Shown piece by piece: positions 20,596-32,656 of a stretch of 64,000 nucleotides of DNA; position 1 is the first letter of the stretch, and each line of letters begins with the position of its first letter. This stretch comes from Ascarosepion bandense (taxonomy: Eukaryota > Mollusca > Cephalopoda > Sepiida > Sepiidae): assembly GCA_037127315.1 (NCBI GenBank), contig JBBBDQ010001027.1, positions 4,216,001 through 4,280,000 on the forward strand. Direction: 5' to 3'. The notes under the pieces are model-generated. The model made no database searches and was not told where the DNA came from. It saw nothing but the letters and a program-made list of their open reading frames with translations. The position numbers and the translations under genes are program-made.

Positions 20596-21695
20596 GAATG
20601 TACCAGGAGGAAAAACTGGCCATTGTAACATATCCAGACTAGAAAAAATTGTTGAACAAGAGATCTGAGGTAATGATAGGATGCAGTCATGTGAATATGT
20701 CTTGGGCCTATAGGAGCCTAGTTGAGGGTGTTCCTGTGTGTTTCCCTCTCGTTTGTGTCCCCTGACAGCCATGGGTATGAGAATGTTCCCCTTCCTCCTC
20801 TGTTGATGTTGCGTCTATTGTGTATATAAACATTCTTTACCTGAACAAAACCTAGGTAGAAAGTAAGTGGTTTGTGCACCAATTTTAAAATACAAAGAAA
20901 TAGTAACACAGCTAATTAAGATTAAATAAAACTCCAAAAAGATTAGTGTTGTCGAGTAGTTTTTTGCACTGAAAGTTATAATCATGCTATGCTGGTTGCT
21001 AATCAACTTCATGCACCCTAAATGTTAGGAACTTGGTAATCTTCCACTGAAAGCTGACTCCTTAGTATTTGGCTAACTGCCAACTAATATCCACTGCCTA
21101 GTAGTTCTCCTGAACTCCAATAGAACTCTAAAGAACTCTCTAGAACTCTTAAGAACTTTCCGAGTTAACTTCCTGTTAATTCTTATTAATATAGGAGGGA
21201 GAGTTCATTATCTGAGGAATAGGTGTGTTTCACCATGACAATTAGAAAGGGAAGAATGATGAAGATCTTTCCAAATGCAGTCCAAGTTATCATCTTGTAG
21301 ACTAACAATGAAACAGGACCCTACAGAAAGAAATGAATGCAGACCTAAAAGATAGGGAGAAAAGGAAAGTGAAAGTGAAAGTAAAACTAGGGATAGAAGA
21401 CGCATGGCTCTACAGAAAAAAACAAATGAAAAAATGGTAATGGATGATGAACAGGACCAAAAAGATTCCCAAATATCTGACAAATATATAACAATGAAAG
21501 AAGAATACCCTGATTCCAATATAGAATGAGCAAGCTAGAGATCTTTAAGAGAAAGAAAAATATCAAGATCTCAAGAGAGGGCGAAAGAAGGAAACTAAAA
21601 AAAACAACCTGAAAATTAAAATAATGTATAGAAACCCAAGATATATACAAGGTATAAAACCCTTACATTTCTGGGAGATGTAGGGATGTGAGATA
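20596..21695. other. 1.1 kb without recognised element
   Basis: Only one link was noticed: 21185-21235 (tcattatctgaggaataggt) matches in reverse complement a 47-bp stretch at 40430-40480, suggesting an unrecognised dispersed repeat. No gene is supported. Confidence 0.35.
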
Positions 21696-22580
21696 CAGTC
21701 AGTCAGTTAAGTGTCATATGTAATACATGCTTAGGTGATCATGTGTTTTGAAAGAGACATGCCTGACTGAGCAGAAGATTTTCCCACAATAGGTTGCCAT
21801 TACTTTCTGTGGTAGATTTGTTGCCAACCAAGGCTATAGAACCCAATCCATCCTGTTATTTGACCCATAGCTAAAGGGAAGAGATGGATTATTACCTTTG
21901 CCAAGGGTATTAGTGAATGCAACAAATTCAACTGCAGTTTGAATTTGGCTTTCCGATTTCTTAATCCGAGCCGATATCCAATGTACCAAAACACAAGTCC
22001 TATTTACCCTATGTTAGTCAGTTAAGTGCCACACGTGATACACTGACTAGGCAGAACATTATCTCGCAGTAAGTTGCCCTTGCTTTCTGCAGTAGACTGG
22101 TTGCCAGCCAAGGCTATAGAACCCAATCTGTCCTGCTATTTGACTCATAACTGGAGGGGGAAGAGATGTATTATTTTATTAAGTAAGTAGTAATTAGTTG
22201 GGGATCAGTTTATTACTTCATAACAATATAAAACTGAACCCCCACTTTATGCCCAGTAGAAGCCTTAATCATGTTTCCAACTATTATATTCAGTCAGTCA
22301 GTTAGTGCCATACTTGATACACACTTTAAGCGATCATGTCTTGAAAAGTCATCACTGACTGGGCAGAAGATTATCCCGCAGTAGGTTGCCATTGCTTTCT
22401 GTGTTAAGCCAAGGCTACAGAACCCAATCTGTCCTATTATTTAACCCATAACTGGAGGGGAAGAGATAGATAATACCTTTCCCAAGGGTATTTGTGTGTA
22501 AGTGAATGCAATGAATTCAACTGGAATTCTAAATTTGTCGTTCCGAGTCGATATCCACTGCACCACAACATACATTCCCC
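21696..22580 (-). mobile_element. SINE-A array: SINE, hairpin-half-SINE, SINE
   Basis: The minus strand carries SINE-A at 21696-21998 (complete to the tRNA-like 5' end), a hairpin-bearing half SINE at 22014-22290 with palindrome 22196-22246 (tggggatcagttta paired with aaaactgaacccccact), and SINE-A at 22291-22578 with tggtgcagtggatatcg at its 5' end. Unit order equals that at 3.9-4.7 kb. Confidence 0.8.
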
Positions 22581-22728
22581 TGTGTACATATCTGAAAACA
22601 AAGACTATAAAAGGTTTACATGAATTAGAAATAACGCTGGTAATCAAAGTTACATGAGTAGATCTACTAAGTGACTTTTGAAGATCCCATCGCAACAAAA
22701 ACTTGAAAGAATTCTGAAGATTTCTTAC

Positions 22729-22790
22729 CTTTCAGCAACTTTGGATATTTTTACTCTTCGTTTCTCGAGCTTTTGCTTTAGACTTTCAAT
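22729..22790 (-). CDS. Internal coding exon (62 nt), coiled-coil protein, unknown gene
   Basis: On the minus strand a branch-point-like tttactgat and the pyrimidine tract tctatttcttcctttctttt end in cag. A 62-nt exon follows, then the strong donor gtaagaaatc. Only one frame is open: IESLKQKLEKRRVKISKVAE plus two bases of the next codon (phase 0 in, phase 2 out). Hydrophobic positions follow a heptad pattern (I, L, L, V, I, V), so it is probably part of a coiled coil. The exon is not in any repeat seen here. Gene identity is not recognised. Confidence 0.7.
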
Positions 22791-22799
22791 CTGAAAAGA

Positions 22800-23380
22800 A
22801 AGGAAGAAATAGAAAATATGAATCAGTAAATTGAAAATTGCCTTCAGAATTCAGCCAACATATTAAGACAACGTTGAATGAAAAGGACAAAAACTGGTAA
22901 CATACAAGCGTGAAAAAGTGAAGTTGAAATGAGGATGCACTGAACATTTAAACTCTTCAAATATTCTGGCTCGGTATTCTAAAATGTCGATTTGCTAATT
23001 AGCTTCAATTAAGCCAGAGCTTAAGGTGAAATTAAAAATTTAGTTGTTATATTAAGTGTAGTTTATAGAAATTTCACCAGAGAATTTTACGTTTACCATA
23101 TAATTCATTTTAACGAGAAATTTTATTTTTACTGTTTCAGAATAGGCCTCGGCATACTTCCTGCTCTCCCCTACGACTGTGACAATGGACTGCTCTTATA
23201 AATAATGACAAGTAGCCACATTAAAGTACGATTTGAGTTTATTCAAGTTATTTCTCTTCTATGTATATGAATTTAATAAACTTCTTTGTTTTTCCTACTT
23301 AGTCCTATGTCCCTTTGATACTCTTTCAAACTATAGCCTCCCTAATTTTCGGCAATATTGAATAAAGGCAACAGTACAAC
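22800..23380. other. Intron-like sequence upstream of the exon
   Basis: No repeat recognised except one isolated unit of the 36-bp satellite near 23090-23140 (accatataattcattttaac). Otherwise AT-rich. Confidence 0.4.
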
Positions 23381-23734
23381 ATTTACCATATAATTCATTT
23401 TTAATGGTAAATTATGTTTTCACCATATAATTCATTTTAACGGTAAATTATGTTTTCACCATATAATTCATTTTAACGGTAAATTATGTTTTCACCATAT
23501 AATTTATTTTAAAGGTAAATTATGTTTTCACAATATAATTCATTTTAACGGTAAATTATGTTTTCACCATATAATTTATTTTAAAGGTAAATTATGTTTT
23601 CACAATATAATTCATTTTAACGGTAAATTATGTTTTCACCATATAATTCAATTTAACGGTAAATTATGTTTTCACCATATAATTCATTTTAACAGTAAAT
23701 TATGTTTTCACCATATAATTCATTTTAATGGTAA

Positions 23735-23950
23735 ACTAGCAGTATAGCCCGGCGTTGCTCAGGTGTAATGAAAGCTTTTAAAGCTTTCATTACACCTGAG
23801 CAACGCCGGTGTAATACAATCCATGGTCCTGGAGCTAAGACTCAGCCTAAAGAATATTTGTGTGAATTTTGGTGAGAATCGGATAAAAATTGTGGATTTG
23901 TATAAAGGACATACAGACAGATAAACAGACACACACACAAACATCTTGCC

Positions 23951-24004
<54 letters not shown>

Positions 24005-24210
24005 CTGCACTATTGTAAGAACTGCAACCTTGAAACTGCTGAATATCGTTCTTATGTCTTTGTCTATGAGTGTATCAAATTTGATTTAAATCAAACCACT
24101 CCTTCTATAACCCAATTTTTTGTGTGAATTTTGGTGAGAATCGGATAAAAATTGTGGATTTGTATAAAGGACATACAGACAGATAAACAGACACACACAC
24201 AAACATCTTG

Positions 24211-24256
<46 letters not shown>

Positions 24257-24556
24257 CTGCACTATTGTAAGAACTGCAACCTTGAAACTGCTGAATATCG
24301 TTCTTATGTCTTTGTCTATGAGTGTATCAAATTTGATTTAAATCAAACCACTCCTTCTATAACCCAATTTTTTCGATTTTCGATATTTATTGGGGGTACC
24401 TCAACACAAAACCTAGCTAAGAACACTCGCAGACGCTTACAGTACAACTGTGTAAATTTTCAAGAAAATCTGTTCAGCCATTTCAGAGTCTATAGGTAAC
24501 GGACACACACACACACACACAAAGTTCCATTTATAAATAAGTTTAGATTTAGATTG
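23735..24556 (-). mobile_element. Helitron-like non-autonomous repeat (copy 2)
   Basis: On the minus strand it starts TCTAAATCTAAACTTATTTA and ends ggctatactgCTAG, and it lies between A and T of the satellite with no target duplication. It holds a 262-bp internal tandem duplication, each unit with acagacagataaacagac and an (AT)n tract (23954-24000, 24213-24253), and a 61-bp palindrome at its terminus (23749-23809). Helitron ends (TC, CTRR, A/T insertion) fit, but no helicase or Rep sequence is present. Confidence 0.45.
23749..23809. repeat. Perfect 30-bp-arm palindrome
   Basis: ccggcgttgctcaggtgtaa continues to gaaagcttt and is followed after one base by its exact complement ending in gcaacgccgg. 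It duplicates the end of the Helitron-like repeat in inverted form. Confidence 0.95.
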
Positions 24557-24710
24557 TTTTCACCATATAACTCATATTAATGGTAAATTATATTTTCACT
24601 ATATAATTCATTTTAGTGGTAAATTATATTTTCACCATGTAATTTCTTTTAATGATATATTTTGTTTTCCCCATATTATTTCATTTTAGTCATAAATTTT
24701 ACTTTCTCAA

Positions 24711-25139
24711 TGAAATTTATCTTAACAATGGTTCACCTGAGAGCTTAAAAACAAGAATTACAGAATTGGATTTTCCCACATTGGAAAATAAGCAACAAGA
24801 CGTTTATTGTAAAGCTTAGGGAGAATAAGAACACATTTCTGTAGGAATATCAAAAGTCCACATGTTTTGTGTCGATCAGGTTTAGACATGGCATCCTACG
24901 TGAGTAAGTATGGGTATCGAACTTGGTGTTTGTCATTGTTCTGTAAGGAGATGTATTGGTTGCATCAGCATTAGTCAACTCAGCTATATAGCAATTTGGC
25001 ACTCTGTCTTCTTCATTTTCCATTTTTGCAGGACTTTATGACCATAAACTGACCCAATCAAATATATTGTATATCAGAAATGCAATTTATTCCTAACAAC
25101 CTGTGTGTGTTTTGTAATTTTTTTCTTCCTAAGAATTAA
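24711..25139. other. Unassigned spacer
   Basis: No open frame or repeat identified apart from a weak similarity of gggagaataagaacacattt to 41500 (agagagaataagaacccgtt). Confidence 0.35.
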
Positions 25140-28100
25140 GCATAACATTATTTTTTTCTTCTCAATGCTTAACATTCTTATTTTTCTTTTCCATAAAAAA
25201 AGAACATTATGGATTGGACAGAAAAAAAAGGAATGTTAAATTTCATTTTTCTTCCCCATCCTTAACATTCACATTCTTTTTTTCCCAATCCTTAACCTTC
25301 AATTAATTTCTTCTCAATCCTTAACATTCACATTCTTTTTTTCCCCAATCCTTAACCCTCAATTTATTTCTTCCCCATCCTTAACATTCACATTCTTTTT
25401 TCCCAATCCTTAAAACCTCAATTTATTTCTTCCCCATCCTTAACATTCACATTCTTTTTCCCAATCCTTAAAACCTCAATTTATTTCTTCCCCATCCTTA
25501 ACATTCACGTTCTTTTCCCCCCAATCCTTAACATTCAATTTATTTCTTCTCAATCCTTAACATTCACATTCTTTCCCCCCAATCCTTAACCCTCAATTTA
25601 TTTCTTCCCCATCCTTAACATTCACATTCTTTTTACCCAATCCTTAACCCTCAATTTATTTATTCCCCATCCTTAAAAAAGGATGTGAAACATCCTTTTT
25701 TTCCCAATCCTTAACCTTCGATTTATTTCTTCTCAATCCTTAACATTCACATTCTTTTTTTCCCAGTGCTTAACCTTCAATTTATTTCTTCTCAATCCTT
25801 AACTTAGACATTTTTACACTATTTACATTATTAGACATTTTAATTTCTGATTCATTTATTTCAGATTCATTAACCCTCACATAAAATCCTTAGCCATATC
25901 ATTCTTTTCTTCAACATCCTTAACATTTTTCTTCCATATACCTAATATTCACAATATTTCCCCAACCCTTAATATTCATATTCTTTTCTTCACAATCCTT
26001 AACATTCACATATTTCCACATCGTTTTACATTATTTTCTTACAATTCTTAGCTCTAACATTCTTTTTGATCTTCATCCTTTAATATTCACATTTTCTTTC
26101 CAATCATTAACATTCATATTCTTTTTCTAGATCCTTTAACATTCTTTCTTTTATTTTCACCATCCTGAACATTTTTCTTCTGAATCCTTAATCATAATAT
26201 TCTTTTCTTCCCAATTCTTCAAAACATTTTTTCTTCCACTCCATTTAATCTTTTTCTCCTAATTTTTAACATTCACATTTTTTCTCTCCCAATTCTCAAC
26301 ATTTACATTTTCTTCCACATGCTTGACCATTCTTTTCTTTCCAATCCTTCAAAATAACATTTTTCTTACCCATCTTTAGCATTCTTTCCCTTTCTCATTA
26401 TTAACATTCTTTTCATGCCAGTCATTAAACATATTTACTTCCCAATCTCTAACCATAACATTTTTCTTTTCAATCCTTAGCATTCACAACCTTTTCTTCC
26501 CAATCATTAGCCATAACATTCCTTCTTCATCATCTTTAATATTCTCAATCTTTTCTTCCACACATAATATTTAACATAATTTTCTTCCCAATCCTTAACA
26601 ATCACATTCTTTTCTTTCACATCCTTACTCATAACATTCTTTTTCAGATCCTTAATATTCATGTTCTTTTTGCCCTAATTCTTAACATTCATGTTTTTTT
26701 TAATTCTACATCCTTTAGCATTCTTTTCTCCCCAATCCTTAAACATTCTCTTTTCTTCCCAGTCTTTATCACTTACATTATTTTCTTCCCAATCTTTAAT
26801 CATAACATTTTTCTTCTTCATCATTAATATTCACATTATTTTCTTCCCAACATTCTTTTTCTTCCTGATCCATAAACATTCTTACTTTGCAATTCTTAAA
26901 ATTCACATTCTCTTCTTTCACATCCTTTAACATTCTTTTCTCCCCTATCCTTAATGTTTACATTCTTTTCTCCCTAAATTCTCTAACATTCAAAATGTTT
27001 TTCTTTTCTATCCTTAATACTGACATTCCTTACTTCATAATCTTTAACATTCACATAACTTGCACACATTTCATCATTTTTTTCAATCCTTAACCATAAC
27101 ATTCTTTTTTCTTCCTTATACTTAATATTCACATTATTTTGTTCCAAATCTTTAACATTCATATTCTTTTCTTCCACATTCTTTTACCTTTATTATTAAT
27201 ATCCATTCTCTTCTACTCAATCTTTAACGTTCACGTTTTTTTCTTACCAACCCATAAAATACATATTGTTTTTTTTACATCCTTTAATATTCTTTTCTTT
27301 CCAATTCTCAACCATAACATTCTTTTTTCTGCTAAACATTGCCATTCACATACTTTAATTCTCCTTTAACATTCATTTTACCCCAATCCTTATCATTCAC
27401 ATTCTTTTCTTCCATATACTTTAACATTTTTTCCAATCTTAAAACATTTTTTCTTTCACTCCTTTTCTTTTTCATTCTTAACATTCACACTCTTTTTTTC
27501 TTCCCCATTCCTTAACATTCCAATTCGTTTTTATTACCTATTCTTAATGCTTTCATTATTTTCTTTTATTTTTAACACTCACATCATTTACACTCCCCTT
27601 AATATTATTTTTTTCTTCCTTATACTTAATATTTACATTAATTTCTTTCCAATCCTTAACATTCACATTATTTCCATTCACATCTTATAACATTCTTTTC
27701 TGGTTAATCTTTAATATTCACATTATTTTCTTCCTTATATTTAACATTCACATTCATGCATTCTTAATGCTTAAATATAAGATTCACATTCTTTTCTTCC
27801 CCATCCTTAACATTATTATTCTTTTCTCTTGAACTCCATCCATAACGTTCACATCTTTTCTTCTCAATTCTTAATCATAACATTTTTCTACTCTTCTTTA
27901 ATCATAGCATTCTTTTCTCCCTAATCCTTAACATTTACATTCTTTTCTTCCACATCCTTCAACATTCTTTTTTTCCCAATTCTTAATCATAACAATTTTA
28001 TTCTACTTCATCCTTAAAATTCACATTCGTTTCTTCCACATATTTTAGCCTTGTTTTTTCCGAATCCTTAACTATAACATTCTTTTTTCTTCCCTGTCGT

Positions 28101-28650
28101 TACCATTCGTTTCTCATCCTTAACATTATTTTCTTACCAATCATTAAACATATTCTTTTTTTCTTTCTAATTCTTGGCTTACGGCCTATCACGTTGAATA
28201 CACCGGTTCTCACTCGATCACCGAAGTTAAGCAACGTTGAGCCTGGTCAGTACTTAGATGGGAATACCAGGTGCTATAAGCGTATAGTGACGGATGTGCG
28301 TTGTGGTGCAGTGGATATCGGCTCGGAAAGAGAAATCGGTGAGCCGAGTTCGAATTCCAGTTGAATACCCTGCATTCACTTAAGCACTGGTACCCTTGGG
28401 AAAGGTATTAATCCGTCCATTCCGTCCAGTTATGGGTTAAATAACAAGGGTGGGACTTGGGGACCCTGCTCTTAAAAACAAATCCCAATGAATCGTGAAA
28501 AGAAAAACGTTGTAAAAATAAAATAACCTTACCCAAAATTCAGTGGTTATGACCTTAAAATGATCCCATAAGGATTGATAGGTCATTAAGCCTCAAAAAC
28601 AAACTTTCTAATTCTTAACCTTAAGTTTTTTCTTACTGATGCATTATTGA
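25140..28650. repeat. Degenerate T/C-rich minisatellite, about 3 kb
   Basis: Variants of cattcttttcttcccaatcc followed by ttaacattca recur about every 30 bases over the whole stretch. At 25240-25800 the copies are regular, with a higher-order unit near 60 bp (ttcccaatccttaaccttca alternating with tccccatccttaacattcac); farther right they decay. The array is interrupted at 28163-28616 by a 5S-SINE and resumes briefly afterwards. Reading frames here are low-complexity shadows. Confidence 0.9.
28163..28616 (+). mobile_element. 5S rRNA-tRNA chimeric SINE with 13-bp target duplication
   Basis: The exact duplication ctttctaattctt lies at 28163-28175 and 28604-28616. The plus-strand insert starts ggcttacggcctatcacgtt (5S 5' end), continues with ccgaagttaagcaacgttga, and has lost about 11 bases of the 5S box C after ttagatggg. 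The tRNA-like body has gtggtgcagtggatatcggc and gagttcgaattcc. The tail ends with gataggtcattaagcctc and an A-rich stretch, differing in detail from the other two copies. Confidence 0.92.
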
Positions 28651-28671
28651 TTTTACCAACTCAAAGTTACT

Positions 28672-29700
28672 TCATTTTTTTTTTTTAATCATTTCACCAC
28701 AAACAAGGCATTCCACTGCCACTATTGTGCAGGGGGTTACATAAAGGAAAGTGATGAGAAAGAGTGGTTAGATATAGGAAATGTCAGAAGGAGGGTGATA
28801 GATGGGTAAGGATACCGAGGATGAGGGTTGGGTAGATGGGAAGAGTGTTTGAGAGAATGGATGAGAGTTAGTGTGTTAAGAGGTGTCTATTGACCTTACA
28901 TTTAAACTCCTGGAGATTGTAGCTGTTGGGGAAGCAAGTATGTGGAAGGGAATTCCACAGGCGGGAAATGCGAGAAAAGAAGCTGTTGGAGTAGAAATTG
29001 TGGTTACATTTTATCGGTTTCTCTGTAAAAGGGAAGGACGTAGTTGCTAATCTAGTAGCTCGTGTAAATTCATACCTAGGGGGCACCAGTGATCTAAGTT
29101 CATTAGAGCAGAAGCCATAAAAGTATTTATAGAAGAGACACAGGGAAGCCATGTCATGCCAGTGAGAGAGAGACTGCAACTGGTCTGCCAAGTCAGTATC
29201 GAACACATTACAGATTCTCCGTTGTATTTTGTCAAGAACCCCGAGGAGAATAGCAGGGGCACCCGACTAGATGTGGCAGCAATATTCAATATATGTACAG
29301 GATAGATTCAGACAGGAAAAATTTCTGGGCCCTGCACAGAGAACTGACTTTCATAGCAGCGAATTTGGCAGTGGATTCGATATAGTCATTCCACTTGAGG
29401 TCTGCTGAGAATGTGAGGCCAAGGAGGCATAGAGTTTTACTCTCTGGGAGGCAAGCCTGTTCCATGCTAATGGGAGGGAGGTGCGATTATCTATGATGGT
29501 TAATTTATAGCAGCTTCATTTTGGAAGCATTAAAATTTACAAGTCATTTCTTACCCCAGTTAACTACGGATTGGAGGTCCTTTTCAAGCTCAGTAGCGAG
29601 GTTTGCTTTGTCGCCCACACCAGATTTTTGATCGAGGTGAGAGTAAACTGTGGTGTCATCGTGTACATACCTACTTGAGATCTTCATCTGCAAAAGTTTA
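28672..29700 (-). mobile_element. LINE-B, 5'-truncated, with 3' end
   Basis: On the minus strand it begins in the RT active-site region near 29690 (decayed DDTTVYSHLDQKS, ELEKDLQS) and runs through NVFDTDLADQLQSLSH, ASLCLFYKYFYGFCSNELR, PPRYEFTRATRLATTSF and FPNSYNLQEFKCKVNRHLLT to 28868. A 3' UTR follows, ending in a homopolymer A tail at 28675-28686. Confidence 0.82.
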
Positions 29701-29786
29701 AATTACTCAGATCTCTGTTTTTACATGTTTCCAAAATCCTTAATGCTTTACATTAGCTAATTCTCACGACACCTCAAATAGTTGGG

Positions 29787-30209
29787 ATCTGCTCTGATGA
29801 ACTTAGCTCACTGGTGCCCCCTACACATGAATTTACTTGAACCACAAGATTAGCAACTAGGTCCCACACTTTTACTGTGAAATTGTAAATGCAAATTCTA
29901 CTCCATCAGCTTCTTTTCTCGTACTTCTTGCCTGTGGAATTCCTTTCCATTTTCTTGCTTCCCCAGCAATTACAATTTCCAAGAATTTAAATGTAAAATC
30001 AATAGTCATTTTCTATCTCAATGACTTGCATTTTCTCTCTCATGCTCTCATCTTATTTCTGCAGTATTCTCATCCCTCTCCTACCTGCTTCCTGATACCC
30101 CCTTTATTCTGTCACTCCTTCTCATAACTTTCCTCCTATATAACCCCCTGCACAACAGTGGCAGTATAATGCCTTGCTTGGGGTGATATGATTATAAAAA
30201 AAAATTCTA
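29787..30209 (+). mobile_element. LINE-B C-terminus and 3' end, facing the previous copy
   Basis: The plus strand reads CSDELSSLVP-like sequence near 29790, LWNSFPF near 29940, the 3' UTR cctgcacaacagtggcagta and an A tail at 30199-30207. It lies head to head with the minus-strand copy about 90 bp away. Confidence 0.75.
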
Positions 30210-30224
30210 TACTACTATTATGTG

Positions 30225-30435
30225 GATATAAAGTGGGGGATAAATTCTACATTACAATCAATATATAAACTGATCCCTCACTTTATGGTCACAGTCATCC
30301 TTCTTTTACCCACTTCCTGACAGTCCTCTATAACCTGTCACTCTTTCTCATAACTTTCCTCCTATGTAACCCCCTGCAAAACAGTGGCAGTATAATGTCT
30401 TGCTTTGAGGCAATACGATTATTAAACAAAAAAAA
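30225..30435 (+). mobile_element. GATC hairpin repeat followed by a second LINE-B 3' end
   Basis: The palindrome aagtgggggataaattct paired with actgatccctcactttat (30238-30292) is followed at 30310-30430 by another LINE-B 3' UTR (aacagtggcagtataatgtc, then an A-rich tail). The same pairing of hairpin and LINE-B tail occurs at 32.66-32.86 kb. Confidence 0.65.
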
Positions 30436-30439
30436 TATG

Positions 30440-30579
30440 ATAACCAACAAACCTACAATACTGTACATGTATGATGTGTATGGAGGTGGGGTGATGTATA
30501 ACAAAGATCAAATTCCAGTTGAGTTCATTATACTCACTTATATGCAAATACCCTTGGAAATGGTATGCATTCATCTCTT
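30440..30579 (+). mobile_element. Degenerate SINE-A fragment
   Basis: ccagttgagttcattatact and caaatacccttggaaatggt match the middle of SINE-A. The copy is cut off where the LTR-like repeat begins. Confidence 0.6.
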
Positions 30580-31281
30580 TGTTACGAGGATGCATTTATA
30601 CCAAAATAATATTAATAATGCCTAAAAAGTTATAGTAAGGGATTCTATTGAGTCCTACTTGTTATTACAAAAAAGTTTTAACTCATGAAGTAGTCGTAAA
30701 AATAAGGAAATTAGAAATAGAACATTTGGAAGATGCTAGAATGTTTGAGAAAATTCCAGTAGACTCGAGAGATTTCAAGAAATATGCAAATTAAGTGTTA
30801 TCCCCTATAAAAATAGGTTTTGGGGAAGAGAGTAGTTAGTTGTTAAAAAGATTTGCTGACAATATCAACTCCGGCCCGATTCTTGGATCTGTGTATCCAG
30901 CCAAAAGAATCTCTAAGAAAAATTGCTGACCAACTAACACCTGAAAGAGAACCTCATGGGTAAATAGATATTTTGACTCTGTCATTGACCAAACTAATAA
31001 TTATTCTTCATATACACATTTGAGGATTTCCAAAAAGTATAGCACTTAAACTACTTCACTATCTCAACAGGGTAAAGATACTTGACACCTTCCTTCCCCT
31101 TCGTAACACTTACCCGTCACTCTGCTAATAGTAAACTCTATGTTTTCTATTTGAATGCAAAAAATTGTATATTTGTAAAATATTTTATTTTGTGTTTTTG
31201 TAAATTAAATATTTGTCTGTGATTTAACTCTGAATTTTGGTCAATCATTTTTTTTTCTTTTGTTACACTTAACACGTAACA
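30580..31281 (+). repeat. LTR-like dispersed repeat, about 700 bp (copy 1)
   Basis: It starts tgttacgaggatgc and ends cacgtaaca, giving short inverted ends TGTTACG/CGTAACA. Inside is a TATA-type promoter candidate cctataaaaataggttttgg near 30815. A full-length relative lies inverted at 57545-58552. No internal retroviral-type coding sequence is attached, so a solo LTR is the simplest reading. No clear 5-bp target duplication was found. Confidence 0.45.
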
Positions 31282-31640
31282 GACAACTTCTAATCATTTT
31301 CTACTAAAACTCTTGGAACTTAAAATCATTTATCCTTGTAAAAGATTTTCAGGATTTTTCGTTCATGTTACTGGTATCAGTTTATGAGAACGAATCAATA
31401 AGCCCTTAGATATCAGCTGAAATTTGATCTGAAATGTTGATTGGGTAATGTTTGACCTCTGGGACCAATGGAAACATACTGCTTTAAGTGCATTAACAAG
31501 GAAAGAGATTGAAAATTGTTGCTTTAAAGAAATGCTTTCATTCATCATTACTCTAATTGATTTATCCATATCTACTGTTCAATCAATACAAATAGTTTTC
31601 AATATTGATTTAAGTGCATTGACAAAAAAAGAATTCAAGT
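31282..31640. other. Unassigned spacer
   Basis: Contains a small duplication (agtgcattaacaaggaaaga and agtgcattgacaaaaaaaga, about 130 bp apart). No gene seen. Confidence 0.35.
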
Positions 31641-32157
31641 CCTGGGTATGATGGTAAACTGCAAGACCTCTGATTGGAAGGTTGTGAGGAGCATGGAACC
31701 ACCTCTTAATTGCTGTTGTTCTCAGGTTCACCCTGACCCCGAGTGGTTGCACCTGTTAGGGTCCCAGCTATGGGTAAATAGTTTATCCCCAAACTGGAGT
31801 CAAAACACTATGAAAATATAAAAATACTTTTTATAGAAATATATAGATATATTAAAGGAAAAATATTAGCAACAATACGTTTTTGAAGGAAAACACATTG
31901 TTGCCATAAAATGTTTTTGAAGGAAAAAAACATGATTGTCATGATACGTTTTTGAAGGGAAAAAATTGCTAGGAATACATTTTTGAATACAAAACTAAAA
32001 GACATCATCAGTTTTCTAAAATAAAAGTTTTTCATTGCAATCTAAATCAACCTTCACACTATAACTGAACATTAAAAAAATACCTTAAAACCTCACTTTT
32101 TTGGCATTAAATAACCCACAGTGGTGTTGATATGCCGTTAAACAAAGCTCAAACTAA
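31640..32157 (+). mobile_element. SINE-D (plus) with LINE-A-type tail
   Basis: The 5' part has gcaagacctctgattggaag, gcatggaaccacctcttaat and tgttagggtcccagctatgg. The middle is an aaacgtttttgaaggaaaaa series of three short repeats (31860-31990). The 3' end is ttggcattaaataacccaca and gttgatatgccgttaaacaa, the same inverted-repeat tail as LINE-A and the 5S-SINE. Confidence 0.6.
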
Positions 32158-32159
32158 AA

Positions 32160-32480
32160 AAGAATTCAAGACATGTCAAAACTAGAGTATTGCATTCATA
32201 TCTATGCAGAATCTGTCCAATCCTCAGTTTCCAGCCTTGATGAGATTTATATTTGTTTACATGGTCTCATAGAGGGTAACTTATTTTCCACAATGCAACC
32301 TCTTTCCCCACAGATGCAAAGTTGAAAGCTTATCACTACTTTATCACTTTTTCCATAACAAATATTCAGTTGAATTCCACCAGTTCAGATTTTTACATCT
32401 CAGACTCATCATCTACGTAAGAGTCTCCTATAGCTTAAATAGTAAGCCAAGCTGGTCTCTTTAGCCTTGTTCCGTCTAAA
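32160..32480 (+). mobile_element. Jockey-like LINE C-terminal fragment (decayed)
   Basis: The plus strand reads MSKLEYCIHIYAESVQSSVS, then TMQPLSPQ, and in shifted frames HNKYSVEFHQF, resembling LINE-B in the region between EYCCHIW and the C-terminus but distinct in sequence. Heavily decayed. Confidence 0.5.
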
Positions 32481-32656
32481 AAAAAAAAAGGACAACTCTG
32501 AATTCAAAACCTGAGGACGGTCATGATGTGCATTTAATCCTCAGACAGAAAAACAAAGAAAAGACTGCTGAACTTTTATGCACTATCAATCCTCCAGTAT
32601 TTCTCTATATTTTTGAGATGAAGTACTATTTACATCATTCAGACTGTTATCCTCAT

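Larger units (their letters stand above)
23381..24710. repeat. 36-bp satellite, split by an inserted element
   Basis: The unit accatataattcattttaac plus ggtaaattatgttttc (36 bp) is repeated about ten times at 23381-23735 with few differences, and again in four to five more diverged units at 24557-24710. The gap is filled by the Helitron-like repeat. Confidence 0.9.
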
